Positions 54,867-63,878 of a DNA stretch of 64,000 bases are shown piece by piece. The notes under the pieces were generated by a model. That model did not search any database. It worked only from the letters and a program-made list of their open reading frames with translations, and was not told the DNA's origin. The position numbers were made by a program, and so were the translations under genes. Positions within the stretch are counted from its first letter, which is position 1. The number at the start of each line of letters is the position of its first letter. The stretch is from Terriglobia bacterium. GTDB taxonomy: Bacteria > Acidobacteriota > Terriglobia > Bryobacterales > Bryobacteraceae. Where the stretch lies: positions 1-64,000 of the forward strand of contig JAJPIT010000031.1 in NCBI GenBank assembly GCA_021324615.1. Reading direction: 5' to 3'.

Positions 54867-57800
54867 ATGGCGCGCGATTTGCGAGGCGCGGACCGCTTTG
54901 CCGGGCTCCTGGTATTGGCGTGCGGGTGGGCGTGGGCTTTTGCGGGAGGCAGCGTTTCCGGCCTGATCCGGGATATCCAGGGCGCCCCCATCGCCGGGGC
55001 GCGGCTCACGCTGGTCAACCTCGCACTGCACTCCGAGTATCAGGCCGTTTCCGACGCGCAGGGATTTTATTCCTTCCCCGCCGTTCCGCCCGGCCGCTAC
55101 GAGCTGAACGCGCAAAGCGCCGGGTTTCAGCCGCAAAAGAAATCCAATCTCATCGTGGAGGTCGATTCCGCCATCACGCTGGACTTCACTTTGGAGATCC
55201 AGACCCGGCTGGAATCCGTGACCGTGCGCGAGACCGAAGCCAACGTTCAAACCGAGGTCGACACCGTGGCGACGCATCTGGGCGAGACGGTTTCCGAGGC
55301 GCAGATGGAGGCGCTGCCGCTCAACGGCCGCAGTTATACGGATTTGCTGGCGATTCAGCCGGGCGTCAGTCCGGTGAGCACGTTGACGCCGACCTCCGTG
55401 ATCATGGCGGGAGTCACCGGCACCATCAATCCCTCGGGCGATCTCAATCCTGGCGATGTCTCGATTGACGGGCAGCGCGAGTCTTCCAACGGGTTCATCG
55501 TGAACGGCGTGGACGTGCAGGAGCACATGAACGGCGGAACATCGGTGATCCCCAACCTCGACTCCATTCAGGAATTCCGCGTGCTGACCAACAACTTCGA
55601 TCCGGAGTACGGCAACTACAACGGCGGCATCGTCGACGTGGTCACCAAATCGGGCAGCAACGCGTTGCACGGCGATCTGTTCGAGTTTCTGCGCAACACC
55701 GATCTCGACAGCCGCAACTTTTTCGATGCCAGCCGCGGCGCCTATCAGCAAAATCAGTTCGGCGGCACCGCCGGCGGGCCGATCCTGAAGAACAAAGTTT
55801 TTTTCTTCCTGGATGATCAGGGCACACGCACCCGGCAGGGGATCGAATCCTCGGCCGTGACCGTTCCCTCGCTGGCCGAGCGGGGCGGGGACTTTAGCGA
55901 CGCCGCAAAGACGCTTACAGGAACGGTCAGCGGTCCAAACATCGCCAGCCTGCTCACCAGCGAGCTCGGCTACGGCGTTGCCGTGGGGGAGCGCTACGAT
56001 TCGCCCGATTGCACCAGCACGCAGCAGTGTGTTTTTCCGAATGCGGCGATCCCGCCGCGCGCCTGGTCGGCGCCGGCCCGCCATTTGCTCAACTACATTC
56101 CAGCGCCGAACCTGGGATCGAATCAGTTCACCACGTCCGCTTTTCCGGAGACGGTGCGCGACGACAAGGCCGGAAGCCGCCTGGATGCGAACACCCGCTG
56201 GGGCCAGTTCTCCGGATATTACTTCATCGATAATTACACGCTGGATAATCCGTACCCGGCGCAGCAGGGCGGGGCGACGATTCCGGGATTCGACGCATTG
56301 ACGATCGGCGAGGCGCAGGAGTGGTCGCTGGGCCAGACGCGGATGCTCGGCGCGGCCGGGGTGAACGAGCTGCGCGCGGGTTTTTTGCGGAACGCCAACA
56401 ATATCGGCCAGCCGCATGGCGGCGCCGGAGTGCCGCTCGCCGCGCAGGGCTTTGTGACCGGCCCGGGGACGCCGGGCATCGTGGTTCAGGCGCCGCAGTT
56501 TGAAGGCGTCGAAAACATCGTCTTCCCCTCGTTCGTGATGGGCGTTCCGGTCACCAATCTTCATCAGTGGAACAACACGCTTTACTTGAGCGACACGTTT
56601 TCCCGGGTGCTGGGCGCGCATACATTGAAATTCGGCGCGCAATTCCACAACGATCAGGTGAACGAAGATCCCAACGCGACGTTTAACGGGACCTTCAGCA
56701 TTGAAGGCACGGAGACCGGCAACGCGTTCGCCGACTTTCTGCTCGGTTTTCCCAGCAATTTTACGCAGACCAGCGGCCGCCGCTTTTATCTTCGCGACCG
56801 GTACGCGGGCGCCTTTGCGCAGGATAGCTGGCGGGCGGGCGCGCATCTGACGCTGAATTTCGGACTGCGCTGGGATTTTATCCGCCCGTGGTCGGAAAAG
56901 TACAACGACATCCAGACCATCATTCCAGGCGAGCAGTCCGTGCTGTTTCCGAACGCGCCGCCCGGTCTGGTGGCTCCGGGCGATCCGGGCGTTCCCGCTA
57001 CGCTGGCGCCGGCGCGAAGCGACAATTTCGCGCCTCGCATCGGCTTGGCGTACTCGCCAAACTTCAAGAACAGCCTGGCGCGGAAAATTTTCGGCGATGG
57101 CGAAAAGAGCAGTATTCGCGCCAGCTACGGCATTTTTTACACCGCTTTCGCCGGATTGAGCGCGGGAATCGATTACGGGGTGCCTCCGTTCGGCTACAAC
57201 TATCTGAGTCCGGCGCCGCCGCTTTTGGCGGCGCCGTTCATCAACGCCGCGAGCGGCACGGAAAACACCGATCCGTTTCCGCTGACATTTCCGCCGGCCA
57301 ATGTTTCGGCGTCGAATCCGTATCGCGGATTCGATTTCGCGGCGGCGACTCCGATCTCGGCCGCTCCGTTCTTTTGGCATCAGAACCGCGTCCCCTACAC
57401 CGAGAACTTCATGTTTTCGATCCAGCGGCAGATCTCCGGGCGGGCACTGCTGACGGTGAGCTACGCGGGCAATCAGGGGCATCATTTGCTGGTGCTGATT
57501 CCGGTCAACACGGGTGATCCGGCGCTGTGCCTGGCGCTCAGCAAACCGGCCGCCGTCGCCTCCGGCAGCGCGACTTGCGGGCCGTTCGGCGAAGACGCCA
57601 CCTATGTGACAGCCGCGGGCAAGGTCATCGATGGCACGCGCTCCGGCCTGGGGCCGGACTACGGAATGAATACGGAGCAGAAGACGGTCGGAAATTCCAA
57701 CTACAACGCGCTCGAAGTGAATCTGCGCTACACCTTGGGCAGCCGCGCGGCGGTGCTGGCCGGATATACCTATTCAAAGTCGATCGACGATGCGTCAAAC

Positions 57801-58412
57801 CTGGGTGAGGACGTGAATCCGTTTCAGATGCGGCTGTCGCGCGCGATCTCTTCCTGGGACATGACCCACAACTTCGTGGCGAGCTACATCTGGAATCTTC
57901 CGTTTGAGAGGATGTTCGGGTCCAATCGCTTCACGCGGGGATGGAGCGTTTCCGGCACCACGCGATTGGGCACCGGTCTGCCGGTGACGCTTTACGATAA
58001 CTCCGACCGGTCCCTGCTGGGAACGCTCGGCAATGGCGTCAATAATCAGTTGCTCGACGCGCCGCAGGTGGTGCCCGGGCCGCTGCTGCTCCACACCGAC
58101 CCGCGCGACGGCCGTCCGGTATTCAACACCGCGGTGCTGGTGCCGGAGACTCTGGGGCAGCTTGGCGATGCGGGCCGGCGGATCTTTCACGGTCCGGGAT
58201 TTGAGAACTTCGACGTGCAGTTGAGCAGGACGATTGCGCTCGGCGAATCGCGTTTTCTCGATCTGCGGGTGGAGGTGTTCAACGTATTCAATCACGCGCA
58301 GTTTTACGGCGCGGCCGCGGTGGACGGCGAAGTCAACGATCCGAATTTTGGGCGCGTGGTCAGCGCGGCGGCTCCCCGGCTGTTGCAGGTTGCGGCGAAA
58401 TTCCGCTTCTAG
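54867..58412 (+). CDS. Oar-like TonB-dependent receptor (second copy)
   Basis: An 1181-residue outer-membrane receptor of the same class as the one at 23851-27060 but clearly divergent. Signal peptide (about 1-30), carboxypeptidase-regulatory domain (32-115, GSVSGLIRDIQGAPIAGARL), plug-like part with EALPLNGRSYTDLLAIQPGV, a long beta-barrel with many aromatic strands, and a final LLQVAAKFRF. TATCGT lies seven bases before the ATG. It is followed by the MBL-fold hydrolase gene; a shared role in uptake and hydrolysis of a substrate is possible but unproven. Confidence 0.88.
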   Translation: MARDLRGADRFAGLLVLACGWAWAFAGGSVSGLIRDIQGAPIAGARLTLVNLALHSEYQAVSDAQGFYSFPAVPPGRYELNAQSAGFQPQKKSNLIVEVDSAITLDFTLEIQTRLESVTVRETEANVQTEVDTVATHLGETVSEAQMEALPLNGRSYTDLLAIQPGVSPVSTLTPTSVIMAGVTGTINPSGDLNPGDVSIDGQRESSNGFIVNGVDVQEHMNGGTSVIPNLDSIQEFRVLTNNFDPEYGNYNGGIVDVVTKSGSNALHGDLFEFLRNTDLDSRNFFDASRGAYQQNQFGGTAGGPILKNKVFFFLDDQGTRTRQGIESSAVTVPSLAERGGDFSDAAKTLTGTVSGPNIASLLTSELGYGVAVGERYDSPDCTSTQQCVFPNAAIPPRAWSAPARHLLNYIPAPNLGSNQFTTSAFPETVRDDKAGSRLDANTRWGQFSGYYFIDNYTLDNPYPAQQGGATIPGFDALTIGEAQEWSLGQTRMLGAAGVNELRAGFLRNANNIGQPHGGAGVPLAAQGFVTGPGTPGIVVQAPQFEGVENIVFPSFVMGVPVTNLHQWNNTLYLSDTFSRVLGAHTLKFGAQFHNDQVNEDPNATFNGTFSIEGTETGNAFADFLLGFPSNFTQTSGRRFYLRDRYAGAFAQDSWRAGAHLTLNFGLRWDFIRPWSEKYNDIQTIIPGEQSVLFPNAPPGLVAPGDPGVPATLAPARSDNFAPRIGLAYSPNFKNSLARKIFGDGEKSSIRASYGIFYTAFAGLSAGIDYGVPPFGYNYLSPAPPLLAAPFINAASGTENTDPFPLTFPPANVSASNPYRGFDFAAATPISAAPFFWHQNRVPYTENFMFSIQRQISGRALLTVSYAGNQGHHLLVLIPVNTGDPALCLALSKPAAVASGSATCGPFGEDATYVTAAGKVIDGTRSGLGPDYGMNTEQKTVGNSNYNALEVNLRYTLGSRAAVLAGYTYSKSIDDASNLGEDVNPFQMRLSRAISSWDMTHNFVASYIWNLPFERMFGSNRFTRGWSVSGTTRLGTGLPVTLYDNSDRSLLGTLGNGVNNQLLDAPQVVPGPLLLHTDPRDGRPVFNTAVLVPETLGQLGDAGRRIFHGPGFENFDVQLSRTIALGESRFLDLRVEVFNVFNHAQFYGAAAVDGEVNDPNFGRVVSAAAPRLLQVAAKFRF

Positions 58413-58531
58413 ATCGCGCGGATCGCAAACGGGTTCCTCCGCGATGCGCTTCCAGTTCTAATATGGGAAAGCCGCGACTCGCTATACTACGGCTCGGAAG
58501 AGATTTTCGCCATTCGAGTTGAACTGAATCC

Positions 58532-59359
58532 ATGAGATTGCTCCGATTCCTGATTCCGGCCGTGGCGCTGGCCGGAACGCTCGCCGCGCAGGCGCCCAAT
58601 TACGAGATTTACGCGATCAAGTACGCCACGCTGAAGCAGTTTCCGCTCAGCGGATTGGTCGAAGGCGAAAGCCGGAACACCAGGCTCGATATCGGGATGT
58701 ATATTTTCCTGATCAAGGGCGGAGGAAAAAACATTTTGTTTGACTGCGGTTTTTACCGGCCGCAGTTCCTGCGGCAGTGGAAGCCGGCCGATTACGAGAT
58801 TCCCTCGGCCGCGGTGGAGCGCATGGGTCTCAAGGCCGCCGACATCAGCGACGTGATCATCAGCCATATCCATTGGGACCACGCCGACGGATTCGATCTG
58901 TTTCCCAACGCGAAAATCTGGATCCAGAAGGAAGAGGTCGAGTATTACGCGGGTGAGGCGTTCAACGGCAAAAAGAGGTCGGCGGCCGATCCCGATGACA
59001 TCGTCGGCATCGTGCGGATGAACACGGAGGGCCGCGTCGGTCTGGTCCCCGGCGACGCGCAGGAATTTCTGCCCGGCATCACCGCGTATATCGGCGGCAA
59101 GCACACCTACCAATCGCAGTTCATCACGGTGAAGACCGCGGCCGGCAACGTCGTCCTGGCGAGCGATAACGTCTACATGTACATGAATCTTGAAAAGCAC
59201 AAGCCGATCGCGCAATCGCTCGATAAGGAATCGAATCTGCGCGCGCAGGATCGCATGAAGGACCTGGCCGCGAATCCGAAGCTGATCGTGCCCGGCCACG
59301 ATCCTGCCATCATGAAGAATTTTCCGGAAGTGGCGCCGGGGGTGGTCAAGATCCCGTAG
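58532..59359 (+). CDS. Secreted metallo-beta-lactamase-fold hydrolase (lactonase-like)
   Basis: A 275-residue exported hydrolase. A signal peptide (1-20, ending LAAQA) is followed by an MBL domain with the zinc motif SHIHWDHADG (HxHxDH), the Asp-containing VLASDNVYMY and a final VPGHDPAIM His. The layout is closest to the N-acyl homoserine lactonase (AiiA-like) subfamily, so it may hydrolyse lactones, but many esters are used by relatives. A TATACT (58483-58488) lies upstream. It follows the second TonB receptor by 119 bp. Confidence 0.88.
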   Translation: MRLLRFLIPAVALAGTLAAQAPNYEIYAIKYATLKQFPLSGLVEGESRNTRLDIGMYIFLIKGGGKNILFDCGFYRPQFLRQWKPADYEIPSAAVERMGLKAADISDVIISHIHWDHADGFDLFPNAKIWIQKEEVEYYAGEAFNGKKRSAADPDDIVGIVRMNTEGRVGLVPGDAQEFLPGITAYIGGKHTYQSQFITVKTAAGNVVLASDNVYMYMNLEKHKPIAQSLDKESNLRAQDRMKDLAANPKLIVPGHDPAIMKNFPEVAPGVVKIP

Positions 59360-59416
59360 TTCCTCGGCTCACCGGCACGGCCGCCGCTCCGGGATAATGG
59401 TTCGGGAGGACCTTTC

Positions 59417-59809
59417 ATGAGCCGGATCTTTACTTGGAGCGTTCTGCTTGGCGTGCTGGCCTGGAGCGCTGCCGCGCAGGATTGGTATCACCAGCGCGAC
59501 GAGCGTTTCCGCGGAGAGCGCTGGCGATCCCACCTGTTCGCCGAAGTACGAACCGATCTGGATCACGTCTGGACCGGCCGCGCGGCCGACCGGGAACGCG
59601 AGCGCCTGGCGAGGACCGAGCGGGAACTCAGCCAGCTTCAGGCCGATCTGGATCATGGCCGCTGGGACAACGGCATCCTGAACGATGTGATCGACTCCAT
59701 TCAGAAATCGTCGAACGACGAGCGCCTGGCGCCGCGCGACCGGGAAATTCTGGCCGACGATCTGCGCCGCCTGCACGAATTTCAGGAACAGCATAATCGC
59801 AAACATTGA
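59417..59809 (+). CDS. Small exported protein of unknown function
   Basis: A 130-residue protein with a signal peptide (1-21, ending AAAQD) and a charged, helical mature part with heptad-like spacing (RERERLARTERELSQLQADLD), probably a periplasmic coiled coil. No family recognised. ATG 59417 has GGGAGGA six bases upstream, with a GATAAT (59393-59398) as likely -10, so its leader is very short. Confidence 0.75.
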   Translation: MSRIFTWSVLLGVLAWSAAAQDWYHQRDERFRGERWRSHLFAEVRTDLDHVWTGRAADRERERLARTERELSQLQADLDHGRWDNGILNDVIDSIQKSSNDERLAPRDREILADDLRRLHEFQEQHNRKH

Positions 59810-59867
59810 CCGCCTCCGGAGCCGCGGGCCGGCGGGCCGGCGCGAACACGCTACACTGAAACTTTCT

Positions 59868-60482
59868 ATGCATCTTGTTCCCACGCACGATGAAGTGGTC
59901 GACCTGCTGCGCCGAACCGGCGGACTGCGCGAAGGGCATTTCCAGTACGTCAACGGGCTGCACGCCAACGAGTATCTGCAAGTGGCGTTGACCATGCGCT
60001 ACTACGAGGCGGCCAAGATCCTCAGCGTCGGGCTCAGCCGGCAGTTGCGCGCCAATTCGGAAATTCGCGCGATGATTCCCGAACTCTCCATCGTCGCGCC
60101 GGCGACCGGAGGGTTGCCGGTGGCCTACGGCGTCTGCGAGGCGCTGCGCGCTCATCAGGTCTATTGGGCGGAGCGCGAAAACGCCAACGAGCCGCAGCGA
60201 TTCCGGCAATACCTGGAAGTGAAAAAAGGCGAGAAGGTGCTGCTGGTGGACGATATTCTGCGAACCGGGCAGAAGCTGACGGAGCTGAAGAAACTGGTGG
60301 AGGACCGCGGCGGAGAAGTGGTCGGGCTGGCGGTGGTGATTTATCAGCCCAATCCGACCACGCCGAGCTTCGATCCGCTGCCGTTTTATTATCTGGCCAA
60401 GCTGGACGCGACCTATTACAAAGACGCCGCGTCGTGCGATCTGTGCAAGGCCGGCGTGGCCGTCGAAAAGGTGTGGCTCTGA
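59868..60482 (+). CDS. pyrE: Orotate phosphoribosyltransferase-like protein
   Basis: A 204-residue type I phosphoribosyltransferase. The PRPP-binding motif is VLLVDDILRTG, and the substrate part reads PATGGLPVAYGVCEAL and HFQYVNGLHANEYLQ, as in orotate phosphoribosyltransferase, which makes OMP in pyrimidine synthesis. A C-terminal CDLCKAG replaces the usual CPLC element of some OPRTs. No other pyr genes are nearby, so a role in purine or nicotinate salvage cannot be excluded. TACACT lies ten bases before the ATG. Confidence 0.8.
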   Translation: MHLVPTHDEVVDLLRRTGGLREGHFQYVNGLHANEYLQVALTMRYYEAAKILSVGLSRQLRANSEIRAMIPELSIVAPATGGLPVAYGVCEALRAHQVYWAERENANEPQRFRQYLEVKKGEKVLLVDDILRTGQKLTELKKLVEDRGGEVVGLAVVIYQPNPTTPSFDPLPFYYLAKLDATYYKDAASCDLCKAGVAVEKVWL

Positions 60483-60560
60483 GCCGGCGGGTCACCGCCG
60501 CAGGCAGGCGATAATTCACGCGCGTTCCGGATCTTACGCGCCGGGCCGGGGGTTGCGGGA

Positions 60561-61418
60561 ATGCCCGGGCCCTATGCTCGTCGCGTCATGTGGACGGACG
60601 ATCTTGCGACGCTGGGATATTTGGCGCGGGGCGGCGATCCGGCGCGGGCCCTGATGCGGTTCGAGCGGCGCGCGCTGAGCCCGTATCGAAAAACAGTTTC
60701 CGGCGAATCTGTTCTGGAGACGCCGGTCTACGCCGGACCGGCCGATGGAGTGGCGCACCCGGAGGCGCTCGAGGAAATCGCGCGGTGGCTGAAGATGGGC
60801 TATCGCGCGCCGCTCGGATATTTCACGCTGGCCGAAATCGGCGACTGCGGGCGGTTGCGCCAGGACGTGGCGGCGACGTGGCTGGAGCTGATGCCGAAAA
60901 TCGAGTCGCTGGGCGGATCGATCGGCGGGCCGTACGGCGACACCAAGCGCCCGTTGATGAAAACCATCTCGGCCGGCGCGAGCAAATTCAGCTTCCACAT
61001 CTGCGGCCGCGCCATCGATTTGAATCAGGCCAATCGCAGCTATTTCCCCTCGCGCGAAACACAGGGCGCGCGGACGCTGTGGCGGATCTGGTGCCGCTGC
61101 GCCGACCAATCCGGCGCGCAGGGCTCGCGGGTGGACGGCGTGGAATACTACGATTTCGTGGCGCACAGCGAGGCGCCGCTGCCACCCGGCTACTATTTCG
61201 ATCTGACCGCCGCGATCGAGCAGTCCGGCTTGTTCGAGCGCATTCCCGCGCAAGAGGGCTGGCAGCGCCAGTATCGGGCCAGCGAGTGGTGGCATTTCCA
61301 GTGGGTTCCGGACAAGCAGAAGACCTTCCAGGACGAGTGCGAGCTGATCGGCATCGGCGAGGAGCAACTGCGCCAGGCAGGATATTCGGAAGCGGATCTG
61401 GACCATCCGCCGGGCTAA
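60561..61418 (+). CDS. M15/LAS-like peptidase of unknown specificity
   Basis: A 285-residue protein with the two zinc motifs of the LAS (M15, VanY-type) peptidases: KFSFHICGRAIDLN (SxHxxGxAxD) and ASEWWHFQWVP (ExxHxxW). These normally cleave D-Ala-D-Ala or other peptidoglycan stem peptides. There is no obvious signal peptide from ATG 60561, nor from the alternative ATG 60588, so export is uncertain; if it is cytosolic, it may act in cell wall recycling. It overlaps nothing and is 8 bp from the following sulfatase-fold gene. Confidence 0.8.
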   Translation: MPGPYARRVMWTDDLATLGYLARGGDPARALMRFERRALSPYRKTVSGESVLETPVYAGPADGVAHPEALEEIARWLKMGYRAPLGYFTLAEIGDCGRLRQDVAATWLELMPKIESLGGSIGGPYGDTKRPLMKTISAGASKFSFHICGRAIDLNQANRSYFPSRETQGARTLWRIWCRCADQSGAQGSRVDGVEYYDFVAHSEAPLPPGYYFDLTAAIEQSGLFERIPAQEGWQRQYRASEWWHFQWVPDKQKTFQDECELIGIGEEQLRQAGYSEADLDHPPG

Positions 61419-61426
61419 GATAAGGT

Positions 61427-62494
61427 TTGATCCACCGACGGGCGTTCCTTCTGACTCCGCTGGCGCTGCGGGCGGCCGGACGCCGGCCGAACGTCGTGCT
61501 CATCGTGGCGCGCGGCTGGCGCGGAGTTTCGGCCCCCTGGTCGAATGACCCCAATCTGCACGCGCCGAATCTCAGCAAATTCGCCGGCGGCGCCATGGTG
61601 TTTCTCCGGGCGTATTCGGCGTCGCCGAGCCCGGGTCCCGGCCGGGCGGCGATCCTCACCGGAAGATTCCCGCATGTGAATGGAGCAATTCGCGACGGCG
61701 CGGCCCTGGCCAAGGGCGAGGTGACGCTGGGCCAGGCGCTGGCCGCCGCAGGCTACCAGGCGGTCCAGGGAATCGAGGCGCTGGGGAAGGCGCGGCCCCC
61801 GTTCTATGCCGATCTTTTGCTGGATGCCCCGGGCGCTCCCGGAGGCGCCTACGCCACCCCGGTTCAGATCCGGCAGAACGTTCCGGCGGAGTTTAAAAAC
61901 GCGCGGGAAAGTTTGGCGGCGTATTATGGACGCCTGGCCGGGCTGGATGCCCAACTGGGGAAGGCCTTGGCGGCGGCGCCGGAGGACGCGCTGGTGGTGT
62001 TCACTTCCGACAGCGGAGCGCAAATCGGCTCGCAGGGGATCGCGGGAAACGACCTGCCCTTTGAGGAATCGGCGCGGGTGCCGCTGGCGATCCGGTTTCC
62101 GGGCGTCATCGCCGCCGGCGCCAGCGACGCGCTGGTGTCCGGCGTGGATCTGGCGCCCACCATCCTGGCGCTGTGCGGGGAAACGCCGTACGAGGGCATG
62201 CAGGGCAGCGATCTTTCCGCCTTGGCGCGTGGCGGATACGGCCAGCGGCGGGAATGGGTGTTCGCCGAAGGCAAGATCGGAACGCCCGACGAATGGCGGA
62301 TGCTGGTTCAGGGGCTGGATAAGATCACCGTGGACGCCCGCGGCGAGGTGCTGGGGTTATACAACCTGGCGGCCGATCCGTATGAGAGGATCAATCGCGC
62401 GCAGGATCCCACGCAGCAGTTGAAGCTCGATGAGCTCTCGGCGGCGATGCGCGCGGCGCGTTCGCAGTTGCTCGATTTCCGGCGGCGGTACTGA
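61427..62494 (+). CDS. Sulfatase-fold protein without catalytic residues (probable pseudoenzyme)
   Basis: A 355-residue member of the alkaline phosphatase/sulfatase superfamily by its overall plan: RRPNVVLIV at the start, the nucleophile-loop region at 63-80, VVFTSDSG near 210 and a C-terminal YNLAADPYE. The key residues are changed. The metal-binding Asp pair after VLIV is Arg29-Gly30, the formylglycine Cys of the CxPxR motif is Pro69 (the following Arg73 is kept), and the DH of the TSDHG motif is DS. It should therefore be inactive as a sulfatase. The N-terminus (HRRAFLLTPLALRA) looks like a Tat signal. Start is TTG at 61427. Confidence 0.78.
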   Translation: MIHRRAFLLTPLALRAAGRRPNVVLIVARGWRGVSAPWSNDPNLHAPNLSKFAGGAMVFLRAYSASPSPGPGRAAILTGRFPHVNGAIRDGAALAKGEVTLGQALAAAGYQAVQGIEALGKARPPFYADLLLDAPGAPGGAYATPVQIRQNVPAEFKNARESLAAYYGRLAGLDAQLGKALAAAPEDALVVFTSDSGAQIGSQGIAGNDLPFEESARVPLAIRFPGVIAAGASDALVSGVDLAPTILALCGETPYEGMQGSDLSALARGGYGQRREWVFAEGKIGTPDEWRMLVQGLDKITVDARGEVLGLYNLAADPYERINRAQDPTQQLKLDELSAAMRAARSQLLDFRRRY

Positions 62495-62546
62495 AGCCGG
62501 CGGACTTTTTCCGGGCCCGCCGCGGGAGGAGTCCCGCCCGGGCGCC

Positions 62547-63803
62547 TTATCCCTTGGCGAAATACAAGGACGCGGCGCGCTCCAGCTCGGATTTGGTCAT
62601 CACCGGGGCGCGGCCCTCGTAGCGGCCGATGGCCAGCAGGATGGTGCAAATGTCGGCGGGATAACAGGCGCGCAGCTCGGTCCGGCCTTCGCGCAGGCAC
62701 AGCTTGCGGAGATATTCGGCGCTGTCCGGCTCGGCCTGGAGATTGCGGGCCTGCACCACGCGGGCGAAGATGGCGTCGAAACTGGCGGCGTCCACGGCCT
62801 CGACGTATATCTTGTTGTGGATGCGCCGCAGGAACGCTTCGTCGGCCAGATCCGCGGGTTCCAGGTTGGTGGAAAACACCACCATCAGCTCGAAGGGGAT
62901 CTGGAACTTGACGCCGTAGCGCAGGGTCAGATAGTCGACGCGCCGGTCGAGCGGGACGATCCAGCGGTTGAGCAGATCGCGGGGCGACATCAACTGGCGG
63001 CCGAAGTCGTCGATGATCAGAATGCCGTTGTTGGCCTTCATCTGCAAGGGCGCGGCGTAGATGCCGGAAGCTTCGTCCAGACGCAGTTCGAGCATGCTTG
63101 GAATCAGCTCGCCGCCGACCACGATGCAGGGCCGCTTGCAGGTGACCCAGCGCGGATCCAGATCGGGCTCTTCGCTGTCGATGATCTGGTGCACCACCGG
63201 GTCGTACAGGCTGATCACCTGGTTATCGACTTCCACGGCATAGGGAATCAGCACGGCGTCCTGATAGACGCGCAGCATCCGTTCGGCCAGGCTGGTTTTG
63301 CCGTTGCCGGTCGGGCCGTAAATGAAGATGGAGTTCTGCGAGATGATGGCCGGGCCGAGCTGATCCAGCATGCGGTCGGTCACCACCAGATCGGCGAAGG
63401 CCTGCCGCAGAGTTTTGCGGTCCACGTGCACTTTCGCGGCCTGCGCCTTGGTCGCCGCGTGGTATTCCTTGAGGGACACCGGGCAGGCGCCGGCGTATTG
63501 GGAAACCTGGAATCGCTCGCCCGCCAGTTGTTTTCCGCTCATCGACAAAGTGAAGTTGTAGTCGTTGCCGTTCATTCCCTTGATTTCGACCAGCTGCTGG
63601 GAGCGCATATGGCGAAAGACGGCGTCGACGATCGGGATGGACAGGCGAAGCGAACGGCTCAGACCGGCCAGGGTGCAGTGGCCTTCGATCAGCATTCGCC
63701 GGAGCACCAGATCCAGCACGAGCGACTCGGAAATGCCTAACTCGTTGAACGTCTGCGGAATCGCCGGATTGAACCGAGCCCGCACGGGCGCGAAGGTGGT
63801 CAT
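62547..63803 (-). CDS. AAA-type ATPase of unknown function
   Basis: A 418-residue ATPase conserved in acidobacteria and some Deltaproteobacteria-like groups. Walker A is IYGPTGNGKTSLAERML, Walker B is NNGILIIDDFGRQ, sensor 1 is VVFSTNLEP, and an arginine-finger-like DEAFLRRIHNK follows. The first 120 residues contain a winged-helix-like part (LVLRRMLIEGHCTLAGLSRSL) of uncertain role. ATG 63803 has GGGAGG ten bases upstream. No partner gene is obvious here; it is convergent with the sulfatase-fold gene and divergent from the partial gene at the right edge. Confidence 0.85.
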   Translation of the reverse strand: MTTFAPVRARFNPAIPQTFNELGISESLVLDLVLRRMLIEGHCTLAGLSRSLRLSIPIVDAVFRHMRSQQLVEIKGMNGNDYNFTLSMSGKQLAGERFQVSQYAGACPVSLKEYHAATKAQAAKVHVDRKTLRQAFADLVVTDRMLDQLGPAIISQNSIFIYGPTGNGKTSLAERMLRVYQDAVLIPYAVEVDNQVISLYDPVVHQIIDSEEPDLDPRWVTCKRPCIVVGGELIPSMLELRLDEASGIYAAPLQMKANNGILIIDDFGRQLMSPRDLLNRWIVPLDRRVDYLTLRYGVKFQIPFELMVVFSTNLEPADLADEAFLRRIHNKIYVEAVDAASFDAIFARVVQARNLQAEPDSAEYLRKLCLREGRTELRACYPADICTILLAIGRYEGRAPVMTKSELERAASLYFAKG

Positions 63804-63878
63804 GGGAAAACCTCCCGTGGAAATATCGTCAGGCGCACGGCAAAACGTTATGCACGGAGCGGAGGCGGCCGGCGTCAT

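Noticed and set aside
54351-57485. 1044-residue frame antisense to the second TonB receptor
   Set aside because: The sense frame is a complete receptor with signal peptide and barrel end; the antisense frame has no recognisable features.
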